DNA of 64,000 bases from Roseiarcus sp050012775 (GTDB taxonomy: Bacteria > Pseudomonadota > Alphaproteobacteria > Rhizobiales > Beijerinckiaceae), in contig JBEKGN010000022.1 of the NCBI GenBank assembly GCA_050012775.1, positions 1 to 64,000 of the forward strand, given 5' to 3'. Of the stretch, positions 15,783 to 26,555 are shown piece by piece. The stretch's first letter is position 1. Every line of letters begins with the position of its first letter. Position numbers and translations under genes: made by a program. The notes below the pieces were generated by a model. The model saw only the letters and a program-made list of their open reading frames with translations, did not search any database and was not told where the DNA came from.

Positions 15783-17237
15783 TTACGCCGCCTCCGCGGC
15801 CAGCTTCTTGGCCTTTTCGACCACCTGCTCGATCGTGCCGACCATGTAGAAGGCGGCTTCCGGCAGATTGTCGTATTGACCGTCGATGATGCCCTTGAAG
15901 CCCTTGACCGTGTCTTCGATCTTCACCTGCACGCCCGGCGAGCCGGTGAACACCGCCGCCACGTCGAACGGCTGCGACAGGAAGCGCTCGATCTTGCGGG
16001 CGCGCGCGACGGTGAGCTTGTCCTCTTCGGACAATTCGTCCATGCCGAGAATGGCGATGATGTCCTGGAGCGCCTTGTAGCGCTGCAACACCTGCTGCAC
16101 GCGGCGCGCCACGGCGTAATGCTCCTCGCCGACGACCGAGGGCGTCAACATGCGCGAAGTCGAATCGAGCGGATCGACGGCGGGGTAGATGCCCTTTTCC
16201 GCGATCGAGCGCGAAAGCACGGTGGTGGCGTCCAAATGGGCGAACGAGGTCGCCGGCGCCGGATCGGTCAAATCGTCCGCGGGCACGTAGATCGCCTGCA
16301 CCGAAGTGATCGAGCCCTTGGTCGTCGTGGTGATGCGCTCTTGCAGCGCGCCCATGTCGGTGGCCAAGGTCGGCTGATAGCCGACCGCCGACGGGATGCG
16401 GCCGAGAAGCGCCGAAACTTCCGAACCCGCCTGGGTGAAGCGGAAGATGTTGTCGATGAAGAACAGCACGTCCTGACCCTGATCCCGGAAATACTCGGCG
16501 ACGGTGAGGCCGGAAAGCGCGACGCGCATGCGCGCGCCCGGCGGCTCGTTCATTTGACCGAACACCAGCGCGCATTTGGAAACCACGTTCGGATCGGGGT
16601 TGTGCGGGTCGGCGTTGACCTTCGACTCGATGAACTCGTGATAGAGATCGTTGCCTTCGCGCGTGCGCTCGCCGACGCCGGCGAACACCGAATTGCCGCC
16701 GTGCGTCTTGGCGACGTTGTTGATCAGCTCCTGGATGAGCACGGTCTTGCCGACGCCCGCGCCGCCGAACAGGCCGATCTTGCCCCCCTTGGCGTAAGGC
16801 GCGAGCAGGTCGACGACCTTGATGCCGGTGATGAGAATCTGCGCTTCCGTCGATTGCTCGACATAGGAAGGCGTGGGTTGATGGATCGCGCGGCGCGCCT
16901 CCATCGGCACTGGGCCGGCTTCGTCGACCGGCTCGCCGATGACGTTCATGATGCGCCCGAGCGTGCCCGCGCCGACCGGCACGGAGATCGGCCCGCCGGT
17001 GTCCTTCACTTGCTGGCCGCGCACCAACCCTTCCGAAATGTCCATCGCAATGCAGCGCACCGAGTTTTCGCCCAAATGCTGCGCGACTTCCAAAATGAGC
17101 CGCGAGCCTTGGTTGTCGGTTTCCAGTGCGTTGAGAATGGGCGGCAGTTCGCCGTCGAACTTCACGTCGACGACGGCGCCGATCACCTGGGTGACGCGGC
17201 CGGTGGAGTTCGCGGCGTTCGCCGTATCTTGCGCCAT
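15783..17237 (-). CDS. atpD: ATP synthase F1 subunit beta
   Basis: Catalytic beta subunit, 484 residues. It shows the Walker A GGAGVGKTVLIQELI, the catalytic glutamate in GVGERTREGNDLYHE, Walker B VLFFIDNIFRFTQAGSE, and the DELSEEDKLTV region with the conserved DELSEED loop that contacts gamma. The extra N-terminal MAQDTANAANSTGRVTQVIG is typical of the group. It lies between atpG (53 bases upstream) and atpC. Confidence 0.98.
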   Translation of the reverse strand: MAQDTANAANSTGRVTQVIGAVVDVKFDGELPPILNALETDNQGSRLILEVAQHLGENSVRCIAMDISEGLVRGQQVKDTGGPISVPVGAGTLGRIMNVIGEPVDEAGPVPMEARRAIHQPTPSYVEQSTEAQILITGIKVVDLLAPYAKGGKIGLFGGAGVGKTVLIQELINNVAKTHGGNSVFAGVGERTREGNDLYHEFIESKVNADPHNPDPNVVSKCALVFGQMNEPPGARMRVALSGLTVAEYFRDQGQDVLFFIDNIFRFTQAGSEVSALLGRIPSAVGYQPTLATDMGALQERITTTTKGSITSVQAIYVPADDLTDPAPATSFAHLDATTVLSRSIAEKGIYPAVDPLDSTSRMLTPSVVGEEHYAVARRVQQVLQRYKALQDIIAILGMDELSEEDKLTVARARKIERFLSQPFDVAAVFTGSPGVQVKIEDTVKGFKGIIDGQYDNLPEAAFYMVGTIEQVVEKAKKLAAEAA

Positions 17238-17289
17238 GTCTTGACGTCCTCGTTTCGAATCCTGGAGGTCGCTCGCGCGACGGGTTGGC

Positions 17290-18159
17290 TCAGAGCGCCT
17301 CGGCGCCCGAAATGATTTCGATCAGTTCCTTGGTGATCATCGCCTGGCGGGTGCGGTTGTAGCGAAGCGTGTATTTCTTCACCATCTCGCCGGCGTTGCG
17401 GGTCGCATTGTCCATCGCGCTCATCTGCGCCCCGAAGAACGAGGCCGTGTTCTCGAGCAGAGCGCGATAGATGCGCACGCTCACGGCGCGCGGCAGCAAT
17501 TGCGAGAGGATTTCGCTTTCGTCGGGCTCGTAGTGGTAGACCGGCGCGCGCTCGTCCTTCGCGCCGAGTTCCGGGGGAATCAGCTGCTGGGCGGTCGGAA
17601 TCTGCGAGATCACCGACTTGAACCGCGCGAAGAACAGCGTGCAGACGTCGAACTCGCCGAGTTCGAAGAGATCGATCAGCTTCTTGGCGATCGGCTGGGC
17701 CGTCTCAAAGGCGATGGAGCGCACGCCGCGCAGATCGATCTGATCGATGATCGCCTTTTCATGGGTGCGCCGGAGCTGGTCGTAGCCCTTCTTGCCGATG
17801 CAGAGAATCTTGACCGTCTTGCCTTGCTGGGCGAGCGCGTTGGCGCGATCGCGCGCCAAGCGCACGATCGAAGTGTTGAAAGCGCCGCAAAGCCCGCGCT
17901 CGCCCGTGCAGACCACGAGCAAGTGCGTCTGGTTCGAGCCGCTGCCGGAAAGCAATGGCGGCGTCTGCGCGCCTTGCGCGATCCCGCCGGCGAGATTGGC
18001 GAGCACCAGCTCGACTTTCTCGGCGTAGGGCCGCGCCGCCTCGACCGCGCTTTGCGCGCGGCGCAACTTCGACACGGCGACCATCTGCATGGCCTTGGTG
18101 ATCTTCTGCGTCGACTTGACGGAGGCGATCCGGTTTCTCAGGTCCTTTAAGGACGGCAT
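17290..18159 (-). CDS. atpG: ATP synthase F1 subunit gamma
   Basis: Central-shaft gamma subunit, 289 residues. N-terminal helix MPSLKDLRNRIASVKSTQKI and TKAMQMVAVSKLRRAQ, the Rossmann-like middle with GERGLCGAFN, and the C-terminal helix MDNATRNAGEMVKKYTLRYN followed by RTRQAMITKELIEI. These are the hallmark gamma signatures. It sits 28 bases after atpA in the conserved cluster. Confidence 0.97.
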   Translation of the reverse strand: MPSLKDLRNRIASVKSTQKITKAMQMVAVSKLRRAQSAVEAARPYAEKVELVLANLAGGIAQGAQTPPLLSGSGSNQTHLLVVCTGERGLCGAFNTSIVRLARDRANALAQQGKTVKILCIGKKGYDQLRRTHEKAIIDQIDLRGVRSIAFETAQPIAKKLIDLFELGEFDVCTLFFARFKSVISQIPTAQQLIPPELGAKDERAPVYHYEPDESEILSQLLPRAVSVRIYRALLENTASFFGAQMSAMDNATRNAGEMVKKYTLRYNRTRQAMITKELIEIISGAEAL

Positions 18160-18187
18160 CGCGAAGCTCGGCTAAGGAAACGGGATT

Positions 18188-19716
<1,529 letters not shown>

Positions 19717-19717
<1 letters not shown>

Positions 19718-20280
19718 CAGCCGACCTCTTTCATGCGTGTGCGAATTGCGTTGAGTTTGGTTTTCAGCGAGCCGTCGACCATGCGCGAACCGAGCTTGAC
19801 GACGAGCCCGCCGATGATCGAGGGATCGACCTTGGCGGTCAGGTCGACTTCCTTGCCGCCGGAGGCGGCGCGCAGCGATTCCTTCAGCGCGGCGACGTTC
19901 GCGTCGCTAAGCGGCGCGGCGCTGGTGACTTCGGCGCGCGTCACGCCGCGAAAGGCGTCGTTGAGCTTGCCGTAATCGGCGATCATGTCGCGAATGGCGA
20001 AGAGGCGCCGCTTGGCGGCGACCAGCTTGATGAAATTGGCGGCGATTCCGGAAACGCCGGCCCGCTCGAGAATCGCGCTCAAGGCCTTGAGCTGCTCCTG
20101 GGCCGAAAACACCGGGCTGCGCACCAGGCGCTGCAGATCCGGGCTTTCGGCGATCATGGCGTCGAAAGCGGCGAGGGAGGCGGCGACGCCGTCGGTGTCG
20201 CGGGCGTCCCTGGCCAGGGAGAACAGCGCCGACGCGTAGCGCCCCGCCACTCCCGAAACGATGTCGTCCTGTTCAGCCAA
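19717..20280 (-). CDS. atpH: ATP synthase F1 subunit delta
   Basis: Peripheral-stalk delta subunit joining F1 to the b subunits, 187 residues. It begins AEQDDIVSGVAGRYASALFS, has the helical N-domain, and ends with the conserved KVDPSIIGGLVVKLGSRMVD and SLKTKLNAI. It is the first gene of the atpHAGDC unit, whose promoter should lie in the 231-base gap to the DUF2278 gene; I could not pick a convincing promoter there. Confidence 0.96.
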
Positions 20281-20511
20281 TTCACTGCTCTTTCACAGGC
20301 TCAGCGTCGTGACCGACGCCGCGATCAAAGCGAGGTCGATCCCGCGTAAATCCACCATTGATCCGTCAAACGCCGCGGCGCAGGGTCAAAGCCGCCCGAA
20401 CCCCAAGGCGCGGGTTGCCTAACATAGGACTTTTCGCAGCGCAACCGCCGAAAGTCGCGAATTGAACGCCCCGAACCCGTGGCGAACGAGCGCGAACCGC
20501 GAGGCGCGCGG

Positions 20512-21573
20512 TTACGCGAAGCTCGTGCTCCAGCCGGCTTTCGGATCGCCGCCGAGATAGGCGACGCCGTCGACGCGAAGATTGCCGGCGTTGACGAGCG
20601 TGACGAGGCCGCCGCCGTCGCTCAAGGCGCCCGCCGGCAGCGCCGCGGGGATGGGATGGCCGGGCGGCAGATGGGTCGCGGGGAGGGGATAGGTCCTTTG
20701 GGCGTCGACGAGCAGGCGCCAATTCGTCAGATCGATCGCCTCGGCGGTCATGTTGGCGACGACGATCACGCCGGTTCCGTCGGGCGCGCGATGCGCCGAG
20801 GTGATTTCGGCGGCGCGCTTAGGGATAGGCAGCGGCGCCAAGGCGCCCTGGCTGAAATCGTAGAGCGGCGCTTCGCAGCCGGTGGCGCCGAAGAGGACGT
20901 CGCCGCTGTCGTTGGTGTGCCAGGCCTGGCTCTGGAACGCGAGAAAGATCGCGCTCATGGCGCGGGCGCGCGCGTCCCAGATGAAGCAGGCGCCGTCGTG
21001 CCAGACGCCGTTTTCGTGCAGGCGCAGGTCGAGCGCGCGCGGGTCGCCTTGCGCCATATGGACATTGTCGAGGCCGAACGCCGTCTCCGGCGTGTAGCCG
21101 AACGCCTCGTCGGTCTGATGCGCATTGTCCTTGGCGAACGCGTTGCCGTAGAAAAACACGTCGCAGTCCTGCGCCTTGGCGACTTGCAGCATCGCGCTCA
21201 GCCGATGCACCAGCCCGTCGTCGCCCGCGCCCTCGGGCGGCAGGATTCGCATGGCGTTGGGATTGAAGAGATTGGCGCGCTGGAAATCGATCGCGCCGCC
21301 GACGTAGGAGCGCTCGACTGGCGACAGCCCTTGCGGGCGCGCCAGCACCGAGGGGACGATCGGGTGGGAAAAGTCGTGGTCGATATAATAATAGAGATAG
21401 GACTTGCCGACCGGCTCGCCCGGCGCGTCCTTGTCGGAGCGCACGTTGATGGTGGCGAACCATTGGGCGCCGCCGGCCTCGAGGACGACCCACAAATGCG
21501 GATTGGTCGGCGGCTGCGCCGGCGCGAAGGCATGGACCTTGCCGCGCAGGCATTGGTAGTTGATGTGACCCAT
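20512..21573 (-). CDS. DUF2278 (YukJ-like) family protein
   Basis: A 353-residue cytoplasmic-looking protein of the DUF2278 family, whose molecular function is unknown. It begins MGHINYQCLRGKVHAFAP (ATG 21573; a start at 21600 is less likely) and shows the family blocks HLWVVLEAGGAQWFATINVR, SYLYYYIDHDFSHPIV, DVFFYGNAFAKDN and GVWHDGACFIWDARAR. The C-terminal third (about 250-353) looks like a beta-sandwich, with VIVVANMTAEAIDLTNWRLL resembling lamin-tail-like modules. It lies upstream of atpH on the same strand and is divergent from the CHASE2 cluster. Confidence 0.8.
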   Translation of the reverse strand: MGHINYQCLRGKVHAFAPAQPPTNPHLWVVLEAGGAQWFATINVRSDKDAPGEPVGKSYLYYYIDHDFSHPIVPSVLARPQGLSPVERSYVGGAIDFQRANLFNPNAMRILPPEGAGDDGLVHRLSAMLQVAKAQDCDVFFYGNAFAKDNAHQTDEAFGYTPETAFGLDNVHMAQGDPRALDLRLHENGVWHDGACFIWDARARAMSAIFLAFQSQAWHTNDSGDVLFGATGCEAPLYDFSQGALAPLPIPKRAAEITSAHRAPDGTGVIVVANMTAEAIDLTNWRLLVDAQRTYPLPATHLPPGHPIPAALPAGALSDGGGLVTLVNAGNLRVDGVAYLGGDPKAGWSTSFA

Positions 21574-22054
21574 GCAGCCCCCGAACGGACGCGCTCGCAT
21601 GGCGCGCCGCGGGTCAGCCTAGGGGATGGTTCACGAATTTAGCAAGGGTGGCGCACGCCACGCAGCGCCGATCTTGGCGAGCGCCTCGTTCGCCGGATTC
21701 GCTAAATCGGCGTCGCTCCCTCCGGATGCGCGTCCCAAGTCCGCCCGCGATCATTCCTGCCGCTGGTCTTGTTATTTGCGCCGCCCCTTGCTTGAGGAAA
21801 AATGCGACATCCCGCGCCTGGCGTGTCGCCGTTACCCCGTGCCCTGGATCGGTTCACAGTAAGTGTTAACTAAATCGATTAAATTATCTCTATGTTTTTC
21901 CACTGACGTAAAGTCATCCAGTGTAACCTAAGGGTAGTTCGTCAGTTGGGTAACTATTGCTTAAGCTTGCCGAGGCGAAAGCAGCTTTTGGCGGCACAGA
22001 GCATAACCAAACGTCGAATTCGGGCGACGGGTCCGGGCGGGCGAAGGAGACGTT
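21574..22054. other. Intergenic region with AT-rich core and a dyad; no gene seen
   Basis: This 481-base gap separates the DUF2278 gene from the small exported ORF and CHASE2 cyclase. Bases about 21855-21930 are clearly AT-richer than the surroundings. Within them, 21901-21923 is a dyad with CACTG/CAGTG outer arms and TGAC/GTCA inner arms, a possible operator. TTAA occurs twice nearby but with a 9-base spacer, so it is not a standard CtrA box. Promoters for both flanking units probably lie here. Confidence 0.4.
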
Positions 22055-22216
22055 ATGAGAATCAGCTTGCGAATGGGCGTATTATCCCTGGCGTTCGGCA
22101 TTTTGTCCGCCGGAATGGTCGGGGCGGCGGCGCTTCTGCCATTGGAACAGTTGGGGCACAGCTACGCTCTTACGCTTCCGGCCGATCGGTCTTTTCATGC
22201 GAATCACGCGATTTGA
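22055..22216 (+). CDS. Small exported peptide upstream of the CHASE2 cyclase
   Basis: A 53-codon frame with an excellent ribosome site (AAGGAGA, then CGTT before ATG 22055). It encodes a Sec-like signal peptide (MRISLRMGVLSLAFGI, then LSAGMVGAAA) and a mature tail of about 27 residues (LLPLEQLGHSYALTLPADRS and FHANHAI). I do not recognise the product. It ends 173 bases before the cyclase start on the same strand. It could be a true small periplasmic peptide or the 5' remnant of a decayed exported protein gene; the gap after it holds no clear continuation in another frame. Confidence 0.45.
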   Translation: MRISLRMGVLSLAFGILSAGMVGAAALLPLEQLGHSYALTLPADRSFHANHAI

Positions 22217-22389
22217 AGCAACGCCGCGGTTGGCTCCGACATCGGCCGCCGCAGCGCGTCGAGCCCTCTTTGCAAGCCTCTAGGCGCGGCCGACGGATCG
22301 AGACGGGCAGCCGGTGGCAAAATATGAGAAAGGAGCGTTAAATAATATTTTCTAGGCCGGATAGGCCCGCCGACCTCGTGGAAGCGCCG

Positions 22390-24633
22390 ATGAGAAAAGC
22401 CGTAGCGCGTAAATTGAGGGAACTACGCTATTATTTGCTTGTGGCGGCCGTCGCATACATCTCCACGCTGGTTCTGGGGACGCTATTGACCCCCGTGCGC
22501 GTCAGCCTGCAAAACCTCACATTTGATCAATATCAGCGCTGGCGCCCGCGCAGTTACGACGCCGATCAGCCCGTCCGCATTCTCGACATTGACGATGAAT
22601 CCATTCGGCGCATCGGCCGCTGGCCATGGCCCCGCGAACAGATGGCGACAATCGTCGACGCGCTGGTAAAAGCCAATGTCGCGGCGATCAGTTTCGACGT
22701 TCTATTCTCCGAGGAAGAACGACCAAGCGTCAGCAATGTCGGCTGCAGCGCCCATGCAGGCGCGTTGACCGGTCAGGACGCGGGCTGCGAAGAGCGCGCC
22801 GACGGCGATCGTGCCTTCGCTCGCGCCATCGCCAATCGACCTGTCGTTCTCGGCAGTCTTTTCACGGCAACGAAAAACGGCGTCGGAAGCGGAATTCCCG
22901 CGAAAGCCGGCTTTGCAATCGCGGGCGATGCGCCGGCGCCTTACTTGAGCCATTTATACGGAACCCTCGCTCCGCGGCCTATTCTTATGGAAAACGCGGC
23001 GGGAATCGGCTTCATGAACTGGTTGCCGGACAGCGATCGCGTCATTCGACGCGTGCCGCTGTTGCTCGACGTCAACGGACAGTTGCAACCGAGCCTCGCG
23101 ATGGAGTCCTTGCGGGTCGGCCAAGGCGCTTCGAGCTATCTCATCAAGTCGACCAACGCCAGCGGGGAACCCGCCTTTGGCGAGAGCGCTGGCGTTCGCG
23201 CAATCAAGGTTGGCGATTTTGTAATTCCCACCCAGTCGGCCGCCGACATTCGTCTGTATTTTGCGAATTCCGACGAGCGGCGCTCGATTCCCGCTTGGAA
23301 AATACTCAGCGAAGGCGCCGACCTGTCAGACCTTGCCGGCAGGATCGTCATTGTCGGCGCCAGCGCCTCGCTCCTTTCGGACGTGATCGCGACACCGCTC
23401 AATCCGTCAACCCCGGGCGTCGAGGCGCATGCGCAACTGATTGAACAAATTCTTGCCGGCGTGGTGTTGCTGCGCCCCGACTGGGCGCCCGGCGCGGAAA
23501 TACTGGCAGGCGCCGTCGTCACGTTCGCGCTCGTCGCGGCGACGCCGCTCGTGCCTGTCCTCGGCAGCACGCTGTTAGGCGCCATCGCCAGCGCCGGAAT
23601 GGCGTGGGCGAGCTGGTTGGCGTTCACCCGCCACGGCGTGCTGCTCGACCCGATCACCCCCAGCCTTTCCTCGGGATTTGTGTTTTTGGCGGGCGTCGTG
23701 ACGCTCTTCAGCCAGAAGCGGCGCCAGGTGCATGAGATTCGTTCGGCCTTTGGGCGGTTTGTCTCGCCTGCCGTCGTGGCGCGACTGGCCGAACATCCGG
23801 AAAATCTGCAACTCGGCGGGCAGCAGCGTCCGTTGACCCTGATGTTCTGCGACTTGCGTTCATTCACCACCCTTTCCGAGGGCCTCTCGGCGATCGAGCT
23901 CACGAGATTCTTGAACGAATATCTGACGCCAATGACCAATGTAGTGCTCAAGGAAATGGGAACCGTCGACAAATATATGGGCGACGCGATCATGGCTTTC
24001 TGGAATGCGCCGCTCGACGACCCGAGCCACGGCGTTCATGCGGTGCGCGCGGCGCTGGAGATGCGCGAAACGCTGGCGCGGCTGAACGTCCAGTGGGCGA
24101 AATTAAACGACCGATCGGGACAGCCATTTCGCAAAGTGAAGTTTGGAGTGGGCTTGAATACGGGAGAATGTTGCGTCGGCAATCTGGGATCCACGCTGAG
24201 ATTCGACTATTCCGCGATCGGCGATGAAGTGAACGTCGCGTCCAGGCTCGAGGGCGCCTCGAAGATTTTCGGCGTCGATATCGTGGCGAGCGCCTCGACG
24301 CGCGATCAAGCGATCGACTTCGCGTGGCTCGAAATCGATTGGGTCCTCCTCAAGAACAAGACCCGCCCAATCTCTGTTTTCGCCTTGGCGGGTAGCGCCA
24401 GCTATGCAGGCAGCGCAAGCTTCCGGGAACTTGCCGCGCGGCATGAAGAAATCTTGACCGCCTACAAAGCGCGCGAATTTGCGATGGCGATGGACAAGGC
24501 GAAGGAGGCGGCGAAGCTGGCGCCTGACGAGGTCAAAGGGCTCTACCTTTACTATCAGAGGCGCTTTGGCGAGCTCGTCAGCAGCGATCTCGCCCCGTCC
24601 TGGGCTCCAATGATCGCGCTCGAGGAAAAATAG
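22390..24633 (+). CDS. CHASE2-domain adenylate cyclase (class III)
   Basis: Predicted membrane-bound receptor cyclase, 747 residues. A first membrane helix near 15-37 is followed by an extracytoplasmic CHASE2 sensor at about 40-375 (TFDQYQRWRPRSYDADQPVR, DIDDESIRRIGRWPW), then three membrane helices at about 385-460 and a cytoplasmic class III cyclase domain at about 490-670. Catalytic residues are present: metal aspartates in MFCDLRSF and YMGDAIMAFW, the substrate lysine in VDKYMGD, and DYSAIGDEVNVASRLEG with the Asp that favours ATP and the transition-state Asn and Arg. It should therefore make cAMP. ATG 22390 has GGAAG before it; a GTG at 22378 is possible. A Slam-like and a FecR gene follow on the same strand. 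Confidence 0.9.
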   Translation: MRKAVARKLRELRYYLLVAAVAYISTLVLGTLLTPVRVSLQNLTFDQYQRWRPRSYDADQPVRILDIDDESIRRIGRWPWPREQMATIVDALVKANVAAISFDVLFSEEERPSVSNVGCSAHAGALTGQDAGCEERADGDRAFARAIANRPVVLGSLFTATKNGVGSGIPAKAGFAIAGDAPAPYLSHLYGTLAPRPILMENAAGIGFMNWLPDSDRVIRRVPLLLDVNGQLQPSLAMESLRVGQGASSYLIKSTNASGEPAFGESAGVRAIKVGDFVIPTQSAADIRLYFANSDERRSIPAWKILSEGADLSDLAGRIVIVGASASLLSDVIATPLNPSTPGVEAHAQLIEQILAGVVLLRPDWAPGAEILAGAVVTFALVAATPLVPVLGSTLLGAIASAGMAWASWLAFTRHGVLLDPITPSLSSGFVFLAGVVTLFSQKRRQVHEIRSAFGRFVSPAVVARLAEHPENLQLGGQQRPLTLMFCDLRSFTTLSEGLSAIELTRFLNEYLTPMTNVVLKEMGTVDKYMGDAIMAFWNAPLDDPSHGVHAVRAALEMRETLARLNVQWAKLNDRSGQPFRKVKFGVGLNTGECCVGNLGSTLRFDYSAIGDEVNVASRLEGASKIFGVDIVASASTRDQAIDFAWLEIDWVLLKNKTRPISVFALAGSASYAGSASFRELAARHEEILTAYKAREFAMAMDKAKEAAKLAPDEVKGLYLYYQRRFGELVSSDLAPSWAPMIALEEK

Positions 24634-25182
24634 ACTGCGCGAGATCGAAGATCGCAAGAGCGATAATTCCCCAGTATTGCTTGGTCGCGCAAATCTGTTT
24701 TCCGCGAATTTCGTCCGAATCGCGCCTGTCGCAATTCCGGGGCTCCGACTCGAGAGGAATCGATGGGCTGGCCGACCGCGATCCTTCGGGACGTTCCCGA
24801 TCCGCGGACGGGGCAATGGGCCGCGTCCCTCCGCCGCGCGCTTCCTCTACCCTGCCGGAAGCATTCTATAGACGTATTTCGGATCGATGCCGACAAGCGG
24901 CAGTTCAGAGCGTTTTTCTCAAGACACGGCGTGTGATCGCTATTGACGAAACAGCCTAAGACTGCGAACAATCCCTGGGGCACGTCAGCGCACATCATTT
25001 CCTGATCAAACACAATTGGTGGGGCTATGAGTCAAGCGCGTTGTAATTCTCATTCGCTTGATCGATTGCCGCTAAGCCATTTCGCCGGCGGCGCAATTTG
25101 CGCCGATGGCGTGCGCGGCCGGCCGCCGCGCCGGATCGAGGTCTTGCGCCGCTTTTTGGCCGCACGGCTCCAGGGGTCGGCG
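24634..25182. other. Intergenic stretch between cyclase and Slam-like gene; no gene seen
   Basis: About 550 bases with open frames on both strands but none with a ribosome site, signal peptide or recognisable composition. The downstream frame stays open from an ATG at 25027 (with GGGG before it), but starting there would bury the signal peptide of the next protein 52 residues inside. I see no repeat or strong terminator. The gap is long enough to give the downstream pair its own promoter. Confidence 0.35.
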
Positions 25183-26541
25183 ATGCGCCTGAGCGCGACG
25201 GCGCGAGCCGTGGGGCTCGCCGGTCTCGTGCTTTTTGGCGCCGGCGGCGCGTTTGCCCAGATGGCGCCAGCGCCGAGCGACGGCGATCTGCGCGCCGCGG
25301 CGGACTTGCTGTTCAAGCGCATGCTCATGAAGCCCAACGACCTCGATGCGACCTTCCGCTATTCGGAGATCGAGACGAAGCTCGGCGATTACGAGGCGGC
25401 GATCGGGGCGTTGGAGCGCATGCTATTCTACAATCCGAACCTGCCGCGCGTGAAGCTCGAGCTGGGCGCCCTGTATTTCCGGCTGCGTTCCTACGAGATG
25501 GCGAGGAGCTATTTCAACGCGGCGATTGCTTCCCCTGACACGCCCCAGGACGTGCGCGACGAGGTGGCGACCTTCATCGTGGCGATCGATCGCGCCGTCG
25601 CCGAAAATCAATTCGCCATGTTCGCGCAGATCGGCGTGCGCAGTCAGAGCAACGCCAACGCGGGCCCGAACAGCCCCTTGGTGCAGGCGCTCGGGCAGAA
25701 CGCGACGCTGTCGAGCCAGTTCCAGAGGGCCCCGGATTGGAACGCCTTCGCGATCGCGACCGTGCATCACTTCTATGATTTCGGCGATCAGCGCGGCGAC
25801 GGCTGGGAATCGGATCTGACGGCCTATGATGCGCGCCAGTTCAAGATCGCACGCGTGGATCTGGCGCTGGTCGAAGCGTCGACCGGGCCTCGTCTCGGAC
25901 TGGGCGACTTCTCCGGGGTTTCGATCCATCCTTATGTCCTCGGCAATGTCGTGACTTTGGGCGACGGCTATTATCTGGGCACGGTCGGGGGCGGCGCCTC
26001 GCTGCGCCTGCAGCTCCCGGCGGCGATCGAACTCAACCCCGGCGTGGAATATCGCGACCGGCGGTTCGCCAATTCGGGCGATTACCCCACCTCGAGCCTC
26101 CAGACCGGCAATCAGTGGATCGGCTATGCCATTGGCGCGGGACCGCTGCCGATGATCGCGGGCTTGTCCTGGCAGGCGCGCTTCGCTTTCACCCACGACA
26201 TCGCCACCGGTTACACGCCCTATTCCTACAACGACGCGTCGGCGGATTTGTCGCTGCCTTACGCCTTCCCGGCGCCCGCTTTCGCGCGGTCGGGGGCGCC
26301 CTGGACCTTCGCGCCTTTCCTCGGCTATTCGCACACGGCCTATGCGGCGCCGGATCCGATCGTCAACCCGGTCGTGACCCGCCTCGATCAGCAATGGCGG
26401 GCCGGCGCGACGCTCGACATGACATTTTACAAGAATGTCGGCTTTGCCCTGCAGGTTCAATATCTGCAGACGCAATCGACGGTCTCGAACTACTCCACTC
26501 GCGACTTCATGGTCTCGGGAGGCCCTACGATCCGCTTCTGA
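25183..26541 (+). CDS. Slam-like outer-membrane translocon (TPR plus beta-barrel), candidate type XI secretion component
   Basis: A 452-residue exported protein. The signal peptide MRLSATARAVGLAGLVLFGA ends near AFAQ. Residues about 32-150 form TPR-like helical pairs (AADLLFKRMLMKPNDLDATF, YEAAIGALERMLFYNPNLPR, LGALYFRLRSYEMARSYFNA). From about 155 on, alternating amphipathic strands (MFAQIGVRSQSNANAGPNS, IHPYVLGNVVTLGDGYYLG) end in VSGGPTIRF, with the terminal Phe typical of outer-membrane barrels. This layout is that of Slam proteins (DUF560), which move surface lipoproteins or soluble cargo across the outer membrane. ATG 25183 has AGGGG 7 bases before it. The candidate cargo gene follows after 14 bases. 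Confidence 0.65.
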   Translation: MRLSATARAVGLAGLVLFGAGGAFAQMAPAPSDGDLRAAADLLFKRMLMKPNDLDATFRYSEIETKLGDYEAAIGALERMLFYNPNLPRVKLELGALYFRLRSYEMARSYFNAAIASPDTPQDVRDEVATFIVAIDRAVAENQFAMFAQIGVRSQSNANAGPNSPLVQALGQNATLSSQFQRAPDWNAFAIATVHHFYDFGDQRGDGWESDLTAYDARQFKIARVDLALVEASTGPRLGLGDFSGVSIHPYVLGNVVTLGDGYYLGTVGGGASLRLQLPAAIELNPGVEYRDRRFANSGDYPTSSLQTGNQWIGYAIGAGPLPMIAGLSWQARFAFTHDIATGYTPYSYNDASADLSLPYAFPAPAFARSGAPWTFAPFLGYSHTAYAAPDPIVNPVVTRLDQQWRAGATLDMTFYKNVGFALQVQYLQTQSTVSNYSTRDFMVSGGPTIRF

Positions 26542-26555
26542 TCTCGGAGGATGGC

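Noticed and set aside
21866..21889. CtrA box at TTAACTAAATCGATTAA
   Set aside because: The two TTAA halves are 9 bases apart instead of 7.
21946..22341. 131-codon plus-strand frame over the small exported peptide
   Set aside because: Basic low-complexity text; the competing frame at 22055 has a ribosome site and signal peptide.
24555..25013. 152-codon minus-strand frame between the cyclase and Slam-like genes
   Set aside because: Overlaps the cyclase 3' end, has no recognisable motif and no good ribosome site.
25027..25182. N-terminal extension of the Slam-like protein from ATG 25027
   Set aside because: It would place 52 unrelated residues before a clear signal peptide; ATG 25183 has its own ribosome site.
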